From: Corydoras sp. C115
Lineage: Eukaryota; Chordata; Actinopteri; Siluriformes; Callichthyidae
DNA: 64,000 nt
Direction of reading: 5' to 3'
NCBI GenBank assembly: GCA_019802505.1
Contig: JAFMOC010000086.1
Span: 861,001 to 925,000, forward strand
In this document: in pieces, positions 33,984-45,583 of the stretch
Numbering within the stretch: position 1 is the stretch's first letter
Layout: every line of letters starts with the position of its first letter
The notes under the pieces: model-generated
What the model was told of the DNA's origin: nothing
What the model saw: only the letters and a program-made list of their open reading frames with translations
The model's database searches: none
Program-made: the position numbers and the translations under genes

Positions 33984-34308
33984 CTTGGCAAAATCCATCC
34001 ATTATCTTCCGCTTTATCCTGTATTAGGGTCGCGGGGGGATTCCCCATGCCCACCCAGGGGAGAATGTTTTGGGCGCTGGGCAGATACACCCAGGACAGG
34101 GCGCCAATCTATCGCTGGGCACACACATACACACTATAAATATGGGGCAATTTGGAGAACTCAATTGACTTGAACCATGTTTTTGGACTATGGGAGGAAA
34201 CTGGAGAACCCGGAGGAAACCCACACGGACACGGGGAGAACTCCACCCAGATGGGGATTCGAACCGGGAATCCCTAGTGCTGAGAGACAGACGTGCTAAC
34301 CACTAAGT
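33984..34308 (-). mobile_element. SINE copy with near-perfect TSD
   Basis: Reverse-strand copy with B box GGATTCGAACC. It is flanked by ACTTGGCAAAAT (near 33983-33994) and ACTTAGCAAAAT (34309-34320). It lies in NMD3 intron 1, given the proposed non-coding exon. Confidence 0.85.
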
Positions 34309-34365
34309 ACTTAGCAAAATAAATCTAATAATTTAGATAATTCAGCATTATACCAAATCATATTT

Positions 34366-34520
34366 GTCAAACTAAAAGCCAGTGGGCCATATCCCACCCA
34401 TAATTACAATTCTACAATACAATACAATTCTATCCGGCCCACGAGATCATTTTACATTGATCTATTATTATTGCAATTAATGACCCGGCGATATGTTTTT
34501 TTTTTGGGTACCATGCTCAT
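34366..34520. mobile_element. Possible hAT-type remnant
   Basis: Contains GTCAAACTAAAAGCCAGTGG followed by TATCCGGCCCACGAGATC. These are phrases seen at the ends of widespread hAT-type elements. Edges are unclear. Confidence 0.3.
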
Positions 34521-34965
34521 TTCAAATTTGCATGATTCTGACAGAAACATTTTATGAAGAGCAGAATTTCTTAAATTTATTTAAAGTTTAAGTTTATTTT
34601 TTTAAACGGACCAAAAGCAAAGAACACTGAACTTTTTGAGATGTTATTTACTTTTGTAGAAAAGCATAATTTTTATTTCATCGTTTTGTTGTTTGCAGCA
34701 TGTTCATAGTTGTAACTTTAACAAGAGCTATTTTTATAAAGAACAAAGTGTTTGAGGTTACATAAAGTTTATTTATGTCGAATAATATTCCTCTGTGTTC
34801 CTATTCATGTTCAAAAACATTTTACTTTTAGTGTTTTCAATAAATGTTTATACCGTTCGGTATAGCGTCCTTTAAGTTTTAGCCCCCTGTACTAGATGAA
34901 ACGGATGATCCTGATAATGTGCTTTGTCAATATATATTTTAGGTCCTGTAAAGGGCATAAACGGG

Positions 34966-35190
34966 AGAGGCAGTCTAGGCTTGTGGTTAAGGAACCAGCT
35001 TTGGGACCTGAAAATTTCCACTTCGATTCTCTGTTCCACCAAGTACCATGGAGGAATTGCCTTGGGCGAGGCACCTAACCCCCATTGGCCCCCGGGCGCC
35101 GTGTACAAGACTGCCCACCACTTCATACACACGTGCTCACTTCACTAGTGTTTCACTGCACAGATGTGGTTAAAACGTGGAGGCCAAACT
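34966..35190 (+). mobile_element. Third tRNA-derived SINE type
   Basis: Reads GAGAGGCAGTCTAGGCTTGT, A-box-like GTGGTTAAGGAACCAGC, B-box-like CTTCGATTCTCTG, then GGGCGCCGTGTACAAGACTG and CACTAGTGTTTCACTG. A common fish SINE layout. It explains the short open frames here. Confidence 0.65.
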
Positions 35191-35679
35191 CCTCTATATG
35201 TCAGACCAATTGGCAAAATCGATCACTCATTAAAATACAAGTCTCCGGTAATCTCCTGTATAGACACGATTTTATAGTGAGGTTTGTGGGGCATAAATGG
35301 ACTTTTCAGCAGGTGTTAACTATGTTACTATGAAAACTGTTAATACAGTTTTGTGACGTATCGTGTGTACAGCAGTTTTAGTGTCTTATAGGTCATTATA
35401 TCTAACAAAACGTAAACTACTGGCCTCTTACTTCACGGACAGTCGCATACCACGTCATCACACATAAAGACTGAGAAATTAGATCCAATAATCAAAGAAC
35501 AGAATCAAGAACAATATAAACAAGTAATGCGCTTGTTACTGTTAGAGCAACACGTGCCCACGTCAGACATGATTTAATCAACCACACCGCTACCTTTAAC
35601 TACTATCATTTTTTTCTATTTATTTTCTGATGATACCTTCACAAAAAGACTTGAGATCGTTTTATCTTCAAAATCTCAC

Positions 35680-35930
35680 CGAATTCATAAACGTTAAGGT
35701 TTAAATGAAATCCACGACGTCACGGTTCCGACCTGTGCTCCACCAGCATGTTTTCTCCCCGCACCCTCATTCCGAAACCTAACCCCCTTCCCTCGTCTGT
35801 GATTGGTGTATGCTCTTTTTCACCGCGCAATGAATGAACAGTTCTGAAATAAATCGACACGGTATCCAATCACAGTGCACGAGGCGGGATTTGTTAGGAA
35901 AACGCAGCAACGTTGTCATCGAGCGAAGGA
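35680..35930 (-). promoter_or_regulatory. Candidate NMD3 promoter and non-coding exon 1
   Basis: This is a locally CpG-richer stretch just upstream of NMD3 in an otherwise AT-rich region. A good minus-strand donor, TTCG|GTGAGA, at 35680 could end a non-coding first exon spliced to the acceptor at 33095. Upstream of it are a CRE-like GACGTCA (35716-35722), an ATTGG (35802-35806, CCAAT on the gene strand) and a CCAAT (35866-35870). No TATA box is evident, as expected for a housekeeping gene. The exact transcription start is unknown. Confidence 0.5.
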
Positions 35931-36005
35931 CTGAGCAGTAGACCAACTATATGCCTGAATTGTTCAAAGTTTAAATTACGAGGTTTTATTTTAAAGACTT
36001 TGTGA

Positions 36006-36008
<3 letters not shown>

Positions 36009-36045
<37 letters not shown>
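36009..36045. repeat. (ATT)n microsatellite, followed by (CATC)n
   Basis: About 12 ATT units, then CATC units that belong to the tail of an adjacent SINE. Confidence 0.9.
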
Positions 36046-36047
<2 letters not shown>

Positions 36048-36560
36048 TCCATCCATCCATCCATCCATCCATCCATTATCTTCCACTCACACACACATAC
36101 ACAAACACACTTTTTCATTCATTCATTATCTCCCGCTTTATCCTCTATTAGGGTCGCGGTGGGGTTCCCCATGCCCATCCAGGGGAGAACGTCTCGGGCG
36201 CTGGGCAGATAGACCCAGGACAGGGCGCCAATCCATCGCTGGGTGCACACTCACACACTCAAACACACTCTATATGGGGCAATTTAGAGAACTCAATTAA
36301 CTTGATCCATGTTTTTGGACTGTGGGAGGAAACCGGAGAACCCGAAGGAAACCCACGCGGACACGGGGAGAACATGGATACTGGGGAGAACATGGAATCC
36401 CAGATGGGGATTCAAACTGGGAATCCCTAGCGCTGAGAGGCGAACGTGCTAACCACTAAGCCACCGTGCCGCCACAAACACACTTATATGGGGCAATTTA
36501 GAGAACTCAATTGACTTGATCCATGTTGAGTTTCCATGTTCTCCCCGTGTCCGTGTCCAG
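36046..36560 (-). mobile_element. Old SINE copy interrupted by a younger SINE
   Basis: The left part (36046-36112) and right part (36474-36560, TATGGGGCAATTTAGAGAAC) are pieces of one older reverse-strand copy, split by the insertion below. Confidence 0.7.
36113..36473 (-). mobile_element. Nested SINE copy with 12-bp TSD
   Basis: Full-length reverse-strand copy ending CCACCGTGCCGCC. ACAAACACACTT is duplicated at 36101-36112 and 36474-36485. A short internal repeat of GGGGAGAACATGG is present near 36366-36392. Confidence 0.88.
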
Positions 36561-37197
36561 GTTTTTGGTTTCTCGAACAATCAAATACTGCCATTGGAAA
36601 ACTAATGTATTTTATTTCCATACCATTATCTGGCGTAGCACAGTATTTCAGCATAAAGAAACTAATGGGGTTAAATAAAAAACAATAATACATGCAATTT
36701 AACATGCAAGAATATATGCAAATTAAACAATTAAATCACAATAAGTAATAAAGTTTGAGTTGCAGCAAAAATGTTTACCTTAAATCTAAAATAATATGTG
36801 AATGTAATACAATAGACCTCATGTCACTATAGTTTGGAAAAGCAGATTATAAAATTAATAAATACATAATAACTGTAGAGAAAATAAACAGTTAAAAAAA
36901 TTACAATACAATATACAATATAATAAACAGTTAAATCTTCATACGTGGTATAAGTGCTATGCACAGACATTTTATCCTAAAAATCAAATAAGGGAATGAC
37001 ACTAATGTTTGATTGAATTTATTTACATCATTCCAGGTCTAAAATGTGCATATTGACATGACTTTGACTTGTGTTCAATGAGGTCGAAAATCTTCCAAAA
37101 TCTTCCTGGTGCACAATATCATGGCAAAATTTCTTTTAACATCAAGATTTAAAAATAAATAAATAAATATATTTATGTATAAATGATTTCCCAAGAA

Positions 37198-37542
37198 GGC
37201 GGCACGGTGACTTAGTGGTTAGCACGTTCGCCTCTCAGTGCTAGGGATTCCCGGTTTGAATCCCCATCTGGGTGGAGTTTCCATGTTCTCCCCGTGTCCG
37301 CATGGGTTTCCTCCGGGTTCTCCGGTTTCCTCCCACAGTCCAAAAACATGGATCAAGTCAATTGAACTCTCCAATTTGCCCCATATAAAGTGTGTCTGTG
37401 TGAGTGAGTGTGTGCCCAGCGATGGATTGGCGCCCTGTCCTGGGACTATCTGTCCAGCGCCCGAAACATTCTCCCCTGGATGGGCATGGTGAACCCCACC
37501 GCGACCCTAATAGAGGATAAAGCGGGAGATAATGAATGAATG
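37198..37542 (+). mobile_element. SINE copy, full length with 16-bp TSD
   Basis: Starts GGCGGCACGGTGACTTAG and ends AATGAATG. AATGATTTCCCAAGAA flanks it at 37182-37197 and 37543-37558. A poly-A run (37556-37578) follows. Confidence 0.92.
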
Positions 37543-37579
37543 AATGATTTCCCAAGAAAAAAAAAAAAAAAAAAAAAAG

Positions 37580-38275
37580 CTCGCTCCCTACTGGACTAAC
37601 TCACACAACTCTGAGGAGTGTCTGGCGAGGGTAAAATCTACCCTCATTGTCGGCATGGTCAGCGCAGCAGCTCAGGACTGTATTGGTAAGCATCCTTTTC
37701 TTTTATTTTCAGTAGGGTTCACACACTCTTAAAGGGAAACGACATTGCACCTGTGCATGCAGTAAGCCCTGTGCTGTGTTACAAGTGCCTAGGGCACCTG
37801 TCCCTCATTTAGTGTACTCATTCACTCTGTTGGGCGATTGGTTTATTTTGGTGCATGTGATCGGGTGTGTGTGTATTTAGGTTCCGTGTTGCCCTCCCCC
37901 ATGCACGTCTTTATTTTCTATGTCGACTTGTTTGTCTGTTACCTTTCGTGTAGGTGTCCCTACACCTTTAAATTAATAAATTCCCTTTTGTTTTATGTTC
38001 CTGGTGTATCTGAACTCTCTTCAGCGCATTCTGGCGCTTCGGCTCTGCGCATTCCGCTGCACAGCTGATTTCCGGGTTAGGCAAGCGTGTTTGACATGCT
38101 GGATGTTTCTGTTAGTAGGGGTCATGTGTACTGATGTATTGTCTTCAGGGATGTGTACGTTCCCAGCTTTTATTATATTTAATTATTGTTGCTTAAATAA
38201 ACCTTTTACACTTTTGTCTTTTGTGGTTCTGTTTCACATGGTTGGGTCTGGGATGCCGACATAATTTACCAGCAT
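37580..38275 (+). repeat. Possible LTR-like sequence
   Basis: An unusually GC-richer, non-SINE stretch with two AATAAA-type signals (near 37974 and 38196), each followed by T/GT-rich sequence. It looks like an LTR or a decayed transcript. No partner LTR, primer-binding site or gag/pol was seen. Confidence 0.3.
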
Positions 38276-39362
38276 GCCATGTCCCATAACACAGTGACAG
38301 TTTAATTGTGTGCTAGAATGACACCACATTTATATTCATGGTGTCAGGGCCTGGAAAAGGGTCTTATCTGCAAGTAGCAATGTGATTTGTAAGGGTTAAC
38401 ACAGATTTCATTAACATGAGGTAATGTAAAAAGTAAAAAAAAAATGGGACACTGAAGACATTGCTAGATCAAAACCCGGGGCTATATAATAACTTTCCTA
38501 TTTGTGTGAGAAAAAAAAAAAAATGTTGCAGTATTACTTATTTTAATTGACATTCTGTAATTCATACACTAATTTTCTTACTGAATAACACTGTTTAGGA
38601 TTATTTGAAGGTTTGCTCAAAGTGCATTTAGGGCTAAAGGAAAACACCCTAGACACATTGTCAATCTATTACAGAACTTACAATTTCATCCTCAGTCAAC
38701 CCACCAGAATATTTTTAAACTGTGCTCATTCTTTTTTCTGACTTGAAACTACATACCTCAAATGCCTGCTTTCTAAAAATATAAGATTACATTTTCAATC
38801 TTTAAATGTTTACACAGAGTTTTTCCCATGTTCTACAATCAACAATCTAAAGATATTTACTAACTGTACAGAAGCACAGACATTAAAATTAGATTAAGTA
38901 AAAACACCGACATTTTACATGCATTCCAAACTTCAGTGTGCACTGAAAATTATAAGGGAAGTAGTGGCTTTTGTGGTTAGACGACGGCACAAACATGATC
39001 TGTAACCCTTAGTTGTTGCATTGCACAAAGTTAAAATGTGATCTAAGGAAAATAAAACCTTAATTAAATAGTGTGTCAGCTGCATATTATTATGTGCAAA
39101 AGTAACTATACCACTATTGTATATGTCATTGATTTTAAATATGTAAACATGCTCTTTACAGGAAACAAGGTTTTACACAGATATTTATTAACTTATTGTT
39201 TCAAGTTTCAAGTATTCTATTCCAACAATATAAAGTGGTGTACAGTAAATAGTGGAGTGGGAGAACGTTCTCCAGAAACAAGGTGAAACACATAGCAGCA
39301 GTTAGACAACTCAATATAAAGTGCAAGTAGCTAGTGCAAAAACACAAATTACTATAAATACA
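38276..39362. other. Intergenic AT-rich sequence
   Basis: No gene or element was recognised. Confidence 0.5.
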
Positions 39363-39448
39363 AGCAGCACGGTGGCTTAGTGGTTAGCACGTTTGCCTCT
39401 CAGCACTAGGGATTTCCGGTTTGAATCCCAATCTTGATTGAGATTCCA
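39363..39448 (+). mobile_element. SINE 5' fragment
   Basis: CAGCACGGTGGCTTAGTGG through the B-box region GGTTTGAATCCC, then switches to LINE sequence. Confidence 0.7.
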
Positions 39449-39845
39449 CTTTTGCACAGTCTGAATGTGAGGACCTGGATGCTCTGGTACATTTTTCCAG
39501 GTGGCAGGAGGGTAAATAGTGTGTGCAAGAGGTTTGTGTGATAATCCACAATGCTGGTTGCTTTGAGGATGCAGTGTGTGGTATAAAAGTCTGTGATGTA
39601 GGGGACCAGGTGGTGAGGATGCCCTGCTCAGGATGCTCTCGATGGTTCCGCTGTAGAATGTGGTGAGGACGGGAGGTGGAAGATGTGCCTTCCTCAGCCT
39701 TCGCAGAAAGTAGAGACGCTGCTGGGCCTTCTTGGTGATGGTGCAGCCGATGGTGCTTTAGGGACCAGGTAAGATCCATTGCCAGTTGAGCACCAAGGAA
39801 CTTGGTGCCCTTGACAATCTTCACAGCAGAGACGTCGATTTTCAG
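39449..39845 (-). mobile_element. Non-LTR retrotransposon fragment
   Basis: The minus strand in broken frames reads LGAQLAMDLTWSLKHH, QQRLYFLRRLRKAHLPP, VLTTFYSGTIESIL and TWKNVPEHPG. This is the reverse-transcriptase C-terminal end of a fish LINE; the clade (Rex1/CR1-like) is uncertain. Truncated and frameshifted. Confidence 0.7.
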
Positions 39846-40044
39846 TGGAGAGTATTACAATATATTGAAAATCTAAACATGTGCAACCCATACAACATAA
39901 ATAAAATAAATAATATTTGTGTGTTTAAAAAGATTTACAGAAATGCCATGTATATATACATATATATATATTTCTGTAGGTTATCATTTATGACACAAAC
40001 ATCACTATAACATGTGATTTAAAATTTGGTGTTCAAACTATTAG

Positions 40045-40300
40045 CCTGTAGATTATGATCAAGTAAGTTCAAGTAATTTATTTCAAATAGTGATTTTTAC
40101 AATAGTAAAACAAAGCAGATTTACAATGTTGTAAACCTTTAAACCCCAAAGAGCTGAAGCGATAATGGCAAGAAAAAAATTGCCTGTTATGTTGTTATTT
40201 TAAGGAAGATACCTTGGGAGGACCAAGGCTCAGTTGAGGCTCAGGACTTATCCTCCTTGAGCGGCCAGGCAGCATCAACAGTGTACAGATTGTGTGGTGT
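40045..40300. repeat. Interspersed fish repeat, degraded
   Basis: GTTCAAGTAATTTATTTC, AAAGCAGATTTACAATG and a block on CCTTGGGAGGACCAAGGCTC resemble a family also seen at 43.78-43.95 kb. Class unknown. Confidence 0.45.
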
Positions 40301-40910
40301 TTAGGTGTCCGTATTTAACAATTGGAAAACTCTATAAGTCCAATGAGGCCATCCTGCAGGACTGCCAGTGCATAAATCTGTAAATCCAGGTTTCATCCAG
40401 TAATAGTTGTAGCAGCAGTGCTTCGGCAGAGCCATGGATGAAGAGCTGACGACACCACCAGAAATTATTGCAACACCTCAAAAGAAACAAACTAGTAAAG
40501 CAGTTAGAGCTAATAAAGCACAGCATTTATGTTTTTGGCGTAACTGACTAGAGCAGCATGATTAAAAGGTGCAGATACTGCAGCGTACTTCTCATTAAAA
40601 TGAATGTATTAATTAAGCAGCGTGTGAAAGCAGATACATGCAGTGGCTATCAGACTCTGCACCAGTAGTGGCTGTGTGACAAAAGTATAAAAATGCAGAA
40701 CAGAAAATGAACCTGGCTAGAAGGAAGAGCCATCTGGCATAAAGGCTGCTAGATGATGAGAGAGCAGCTGAAGAAGTACTGCAACAGCTGACCAGGATTT
40801 AAAAGCACACTGTAAATAGATCAAATATTGGAAGGACATTTAAGAAAGAGATGTTCAGTAACAGCAAAAAAAAAAAAACAATTAGGCAGTAATTAATAAG
40901 TAAATTTAAG

Positions 40911-41130
40911 AGTTTCCATGTTCTCCCCATGTCAGCATTGATTTCCTCCCACAGTCCAAAAACAGGGATAACAAAATAAATTGACTACTTAAAATTTACC
41001 CCATATAGTCACTATGTGTGTGCTTATGTACAAAGTGATGGATTGGCACTCTGAGTGTATCTGCCCAGCGTTCTAAACATTCTCCCCTGCTAATCTAGTA
41101 GAGGATTCAGCGAAAGATAATGAATGAATA
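40911..41130 (+). mobile_element. SINE copy, 5'-truncated
   Basis: Begins at the GAGTTTCCATGTTCTCCCC block and ends GATAATGAATGAATAA; the tRNA-like head is missing. Confidence 0.7.
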
Positions 41131-42177
41131 ATTTGTTTTAGAGAAAATACAAGCATACAGCAGCTAGAACTGAGACCAGGAGTAGTTAATAGACAGGTGC
41201 ATTGAGTTGCATTGGTGTGTGAATATAGGCATAGAAACTGGGATTAACAGGAAGAACACCCCAAGGTCATGGTACTGGGTGTTCAGGTTATTCACAGTGG
41301 TAACAATATAAGATGAATATAAGTGATATAGTGATTGAGGATGTTAAAAACAGGTACCTACATGTGTTTCTTAGGGGCCCTCTCACATGCACGAGGTAAA
41401 AATTAAGAATGTGATTGGTCAAGTAGACATTTGTGGCTTGGTTTGAATTATGAAAGCCAGCAAGACACCTGGGGTGTAGGATTTGAGGAGCAATCTATGG
41501 AAAGAGTTTTCTAAACAGAGGATACATGCAAAACCACTGGTATTACCAAAGTAGCATGAAGCGGTACACCGGATAATAGTATGGATATACAATACCTTAT
41601 TTTTCTGCTGTATTTCATAAACTATATGCCACCAGATAGCAGTATTTAGCAGTATTTAATCAATTAAAAAAAGGTCCAGTTTATTATTTTTTTATGATAT
41701 TTATGATACAACCTTGTTTTAAACTTGTTTTTTCTCTCTACTATAGTACTATAGTGGTACTTAGACTAAGGAAGCCGAGAGAGGACATACACAAATTTTA
41801 ATACACAAATACACAAAGGAGTAGCTGGAATCCCAGGATGCACTGGAATATGGTGGAAACTTAGAGCAGAAAATTAAAAACAATTTATGGCTATGGGGAA
41901 AAAATACAGTCTAAAGGATGTATATAGCTATAGATTATTGTGCTCACGCTAACATTTGTAAGAGGTAACTAGTTAGACCAGTTAGGGTAGCACATAAAGA
42001 ATTTCAAAAATTCTACCAAGGAGTGGTGTAAGTCATGTTAAAGAAGGTAAACAACTAGATCACACATGATATTTTTATGTAGCAAGGGTAGGTGATATTC
42101 CATCAATACTAAGGCATACTGCTCGAAATACTCTCACAATGTGTCACTAATGAACGATTAAAGTACTTTTGGTTGTT
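41131..42177. other. Intergenic sequence, nothing recognised
   Basis: AT-rich, no gene or clear element. Confidence 0.5.
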
Positions 42178-42492
42178 ATTCATTCATTTATTCATTATCG
42201 TCTGCTTAGTCCTATACTATGGTTGGGAGGAGGGTCCCATGCCCATCCAAGGGCGAATGTTTCAGGTGCAGAGCAGATACACCCAGAACATGGCACTAAT
42301 ATATCGCTAGGCACACTCACTCACACAGTCACACACACACAAACATATACTATATGGGGCAATTAAGAACATTCAATTTACCTTGAATCCATGTTTTTGG
42401 AGGAAACCCAAGTGGACACAAGGAGAACATGGAAACTCAGATTTGGATTCTAACCTGAAATCCCCAGCACTGAGAGGCCACCATGCCCCCCT
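42178..42492 (-). mobile_element. SINE copy, diverged
   Basis: Reverse-strand: ATTCATTATCGTCTGCTTAG tail, CCCATGCCCATCCAAGGGC, TCCATGTTTTTGGAGG. Confidence 0.75.
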
Positions 42493-42715
42493 GTTGGGTG
42501 TTAGTTAGTCCAAAATGCATAACTAGTATTCATAATGCTCTGATGTGGAAATGAATGCTGTCTGCTGCTCTTTACTGGAGTATAGAGTTTATTTGAGGTT
42601 AAATGCACTGCTTAGACTGAGTTGTTGCAGTGACAAGGCGACAGACAGTATAATGGCACCCTTAAAAAGATCTAGTGTCATAGTTGCAGTACAGCAGTAG
42701 TTTATTAAATCGCGT

Positions 42716-43012
42716 CTCATAATCTTGACCGCTTAATCCTATACTAGACCTAAGCCCATCCAGGGCAGAATGTTTCAGGCGTCCTGCTACACCCAGGACA
42801 CTAATCCATCACTGGGCACACACTCACTCACACAGACACACACAATTAAAAACAATTAAGAGGATTTTGGCTTGTGGGAGGAAACCAGAGAACCTAAAGA
42901 AAACCCAAACATGTAGAACATAGAAACTCCAACCAAATTGGGATTCGAACCTGGATTCCCAGCACTGAGAGGTGGACGTGCTAATGCCTACATCACCATA
43001 CCACGGTGGCTT
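42716..43012 (-). mobile_element. SINE copy, diverged
   Basis: Reverse-strand with GGGATTCGAACC (B box) and CCGCTTAATCCTATACTAG tail; deletions inside. Confidence 0.7.
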
Positions 43013-43044
43013 CCCATAGCCCAAAAATATTCAAGGTAAATTAA

Positions 43045-43130
43045 TCTATTCATTCACTATCTTCCACTTAATCCTCTACTAGGGAGAACGGTTCGAGTGC
43101 TGGGCAAATACACATAGGACAGGGAACCAA
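43045..43130 (-). mobile_element. SINE 3' fragment
   Basis: ATTCACTATCTTCCACTTAA then CTACTAGGG; only the tail end remains. Confidence 0.6.
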
Positions 43131-43203
43131 TTTCATTTTCAATACATTTTTATTTAAATAAATCTGAACAGGATAAATTTACTCATTTAAGTTTGCAGTG
43201 CAG

Positions 43204-43514
43204 GGCGGCACGGCTTAATGGTTAGCACTAGGGATTCCCAGTTCGAATCCCCATCTAGGTGGAGTTTCCATGTTCTCCCCGTGTCCACGTGGGTTTCCTC
43301 TGGTTTTTCCAGTTTCCTCCCACAGTCCAAAAACATGGATCAAGTCAATTGAGTTCTCCAAATTGCCCCATATAGAGTGTATGCCCAGCGATAGATTGGC
43401 AATCTGTCCTGGGTGTATCTGCCCAGCGCCCGAAACATTCTCCCCTGGATGGGAATGGGGAACCCCCCCGCGACCCTAATATAGGATAAAGCGGAAGAAA
43501 ATGGATGGATGGAT
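43204..43514 (+). mobile_element. SINE copy with 13-bp TSD
   Basis: Plus-strand with B box GTTCGAATCC, a small deletion in the A-box region and GGATGGATGG tail. GTTTGCAGTGCAG is repeated at 43191-43203 and 43515-43527. Confidence 0.9.
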
Positions 43515-43618
43515 GTTTGCAGTGCAGGTGAATCAGTAAGGCCTGGGCATGTCTATTAAAGCATAGTGCAAGAAGAAATCACAAAACTTTTGTAAATGTT
43601 TTATAAATTACAAATCTA

Positions 43619-43770
43619 TCACTTGGCACACACTCACACACACTCTTTCACTATAATGGGACAATTTGGAGCATCCAAGTCATCTTGAATCCATGTTTTT
43701 GGACTGTGGGGGGGAACCGGAGAAGCCGGAGGAAACTGTATCCCCAGTGATGAGAAGCGGACATGCTCAA
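43619..43770 (-). mobile_element. SINE fragment
   Basis: CACTTGGCACACACTCACAC, GGACAATTTGGAGCATCC and TTTTTGGACTGTGGG blocks; partial. Confidence 0.6.
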
Positions 43771-43774
43771 GTAG

Positions 43775-43960
43775 TAGATTTATATAGTGCCTTTTTACAA
43801 TGGTAAATTGTCACAAAGCAGCTTTACAGTGTTCAGTGTTTGTGTTCAGTGTTAAATCCCTAAAAAGCAAGCTGACATGACAACAGCAAGAACAAAACCC
43901 TGTTATTTTGTTATTAAAAGGATGTTGTCACATCATGGCTCATAGTAGAAGCAATTTTTT
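43775..43960. repeat. Interspersed fish repeat
   Basis: TAGATTTATATAGTGCCTTT, CACAAAGCAGCTTTACAG and ATGACAACAGCAAGAACAA blocks, the same family as 40.05 kb. Confidence 0.5.
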
Positions 43961-44180
43961 TTACTGTAGAAATACTATCCAGTACTTTACAGTACTCTGT
44001 ATAGTTCCTCTGCTCCTAACATACCTGATCCTTCAAATAAGCTTATGTTAAATCTTCAACTGAATTACAAACAGGCCTTCTAAAACAGGAAAAGCACCAA
44101 TTGTGCAAGGCAGTGAACCACCAGGGCCAAGAATGAGAAAAACTGAGATAGAATTTTTTTTGTTTAATATTATTATATTA

Positions 44181-44523
44181 GGGTGGCACGGTGGCTTAGT
44201 GGTTAGCACGTGCGCCTCTCAGCACTAGGGTTTCCCGGTTCGAATCCCAATCTGGGTGGAGTTTCCATTTTCTCCCCGTGTCCCCATGGGTTTCCTCCGG
44301 GTTCCTCCCACAGTCCAAAAACATGGATTGAGTCAATTGAATTTTCCAAATTGCCCCATATAGAGTGTGTTTGTGTGCGTGTCTGTGTGAGTGAGTGTGT
44401 GCCCAGCGATAGATTGGCGCCCTGTCCTGAGTGTGCTCCCCTGGAAGGGCATGGGAACACCCCCCCCCCCCCCCCCCCCCGCGACCCTAGTAGAGAATAA
44501 AGTGGAAGATAATGGTTGGATGG
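44181..44523 (+). mobile_element. SINE copy with 21-base C run
   Basis: Starts GGGTGGCACGGTGGCTTAG with B box GTTCGAATCCC. Positions 44460-44480 are a pure C run where sister copies have only five to seven C. Confidence 0.88.
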
Positions 44524-44524
44524 A

Positions 44525-44698
44525 CAAAAGCTCAGTGTGGTTAGGGCATTGGGCTATCAATTCTGTTCAAATCCCAGGTCCACTAAAGTTTCCAATGTGG
44601 GTCCTTGAGCAAGGCCCTTAAACCTAATTGCTCCAGGAATGTTGTGATTAAACCTGTGATTAAAAGCGTCGGCTAAATGTAAATGTAAATGTAAATGT
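44525..44698 (+). mobile_element. Second SINE family copy
   Basis: GTGGTTAGGGCATTGGGCTA (A box region), GTTCAAATCCC (B box), then AAAGCGTCGGCTAAATG and repeated AAATGT tail units. Plus-strand. Confidence 0.75.
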
Positions 44699-44699
44699 C

Positions 44700-45187
44700 A
44701 AGTTTACGCCTCCTTGATGTTGTTGGTTTGAATCCCCGCCTCGCTTTGTAAGCACGCCTCCCTGATGACCTGATTGGTTGAGATCAAACTCCCCACGTCC
44801 CGGTAGAAGGAGGGCCAACGCTGCAGCGGTGTGGAAGCTGCCAGTGCTGTTATTTAATATCAGCGGGGCGCACTGCTGAGAGCTGCTTGGGAAAGTGATT
44901 GTATGTGAGTGGTTTGTGTCTTTTGGGAAGCCGCTTTATGTTGAGAGACAGGAGCTAGAAAAAGCCAGAGCGCCGCTGGATCGCGGTTTGGTATGTAAAT
45001 GAAAGCGGCTGACTGCAGCTGCACACCGGCTCCAAAGCGCGCAGGACGCGTCCCTGTGTCCGGACTGACGCCCGCCTTCCCTTAAACTGCCACTGCTTTC
45101 CTGCTTTCGCCTTTAACATGAACTGCTAATCTAAAGGCGCACCGCTGAAGGTCTTCGTGTGTTTTTCCACTGTGGGAGAGCGGTTAA
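44700..45187 (+). promoter_or_regulatory. PPM1L promoter and 5' UTR, CpG-rich
   Basis: GC and CpG content rises sharply here and continues through the PPM1L exon, unlike the AT-rich surroundings. An ATTGG (inverted CCAAT) lies at 44773-44777. A 14-base near-repeat (ACGCCTCCTTGATG and ACGCCTCCCTGATG) occurs near 44705 and 44754. The exact transcription start cannot be set. Confidence 0.55.
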
Positions 45188-45583
45188 ATGATAGGAGATA
45201 CGATGACCCTGCTGTCTCTTTTGGGCCGGATCATGCGCTATTTCTTACTGAGACCGGAGACGCTCTTTTTATTGTGTCTGAGCCTGGCCTTGTGGAGCTA
45301 CTTCTTCCACACGGACGAGGTGAAGACCATCGTCAAGTCGAGCCGCGACGCAGTCAAGATGGTAAAGGGCAAGGTGGCCGAGATCATGCAGCACGACCGG
45401 CTGGGTTTGGACCTCAACGAGGCGGAGATCTCCAAGAGCTGGGAGCTGAAGAGCGCTGGGGCCGCCGTGTACGCGATCCAGGGCCGGAGAGATCACATGG
45501 AGGACCGCTTCTCCGTGCTCACCGACAACGTCAACCACAGCCACCCGTCCATCTTCGGCATCTACGACGGACACGGCGGAGAG
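45188..45583 (+). CDS. ppm1l: PPM1L (protein phosphatase 1L) first coding exon
   Basis: PPM1L is a Mg/Mn-dependent PP2C-family Ser/Thr phosphatase anchored in the ER membrane. It is known to act on stress-kinase regulators such as TAK1 and ASK1 and on ceramide transfer protein. The exon encodes 132 residues from the start MIGDTMTLLSLLGRIMRYF. A hydrophobic membrane anchor lies at about residues 22-41, then HTDEVKTIVKSSRDAVKMVK, and the PP2C domain opens near residue 92 with the RRDHMEDRF motif and DGHGG, whose Asp and Gly help bind metal. It ends at GAG|GTCAGT. Beyond the donor the open frame continues into intron and should not be taken as protein. The start is chosen by its match to the conserved vertebrate N-terminus. 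No second exon was found before the window ends, consistent with the very long first intron of this gene. Paralogue assignment (ppm1la or ppm1lb) is not possible. Confidence 0.96.
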
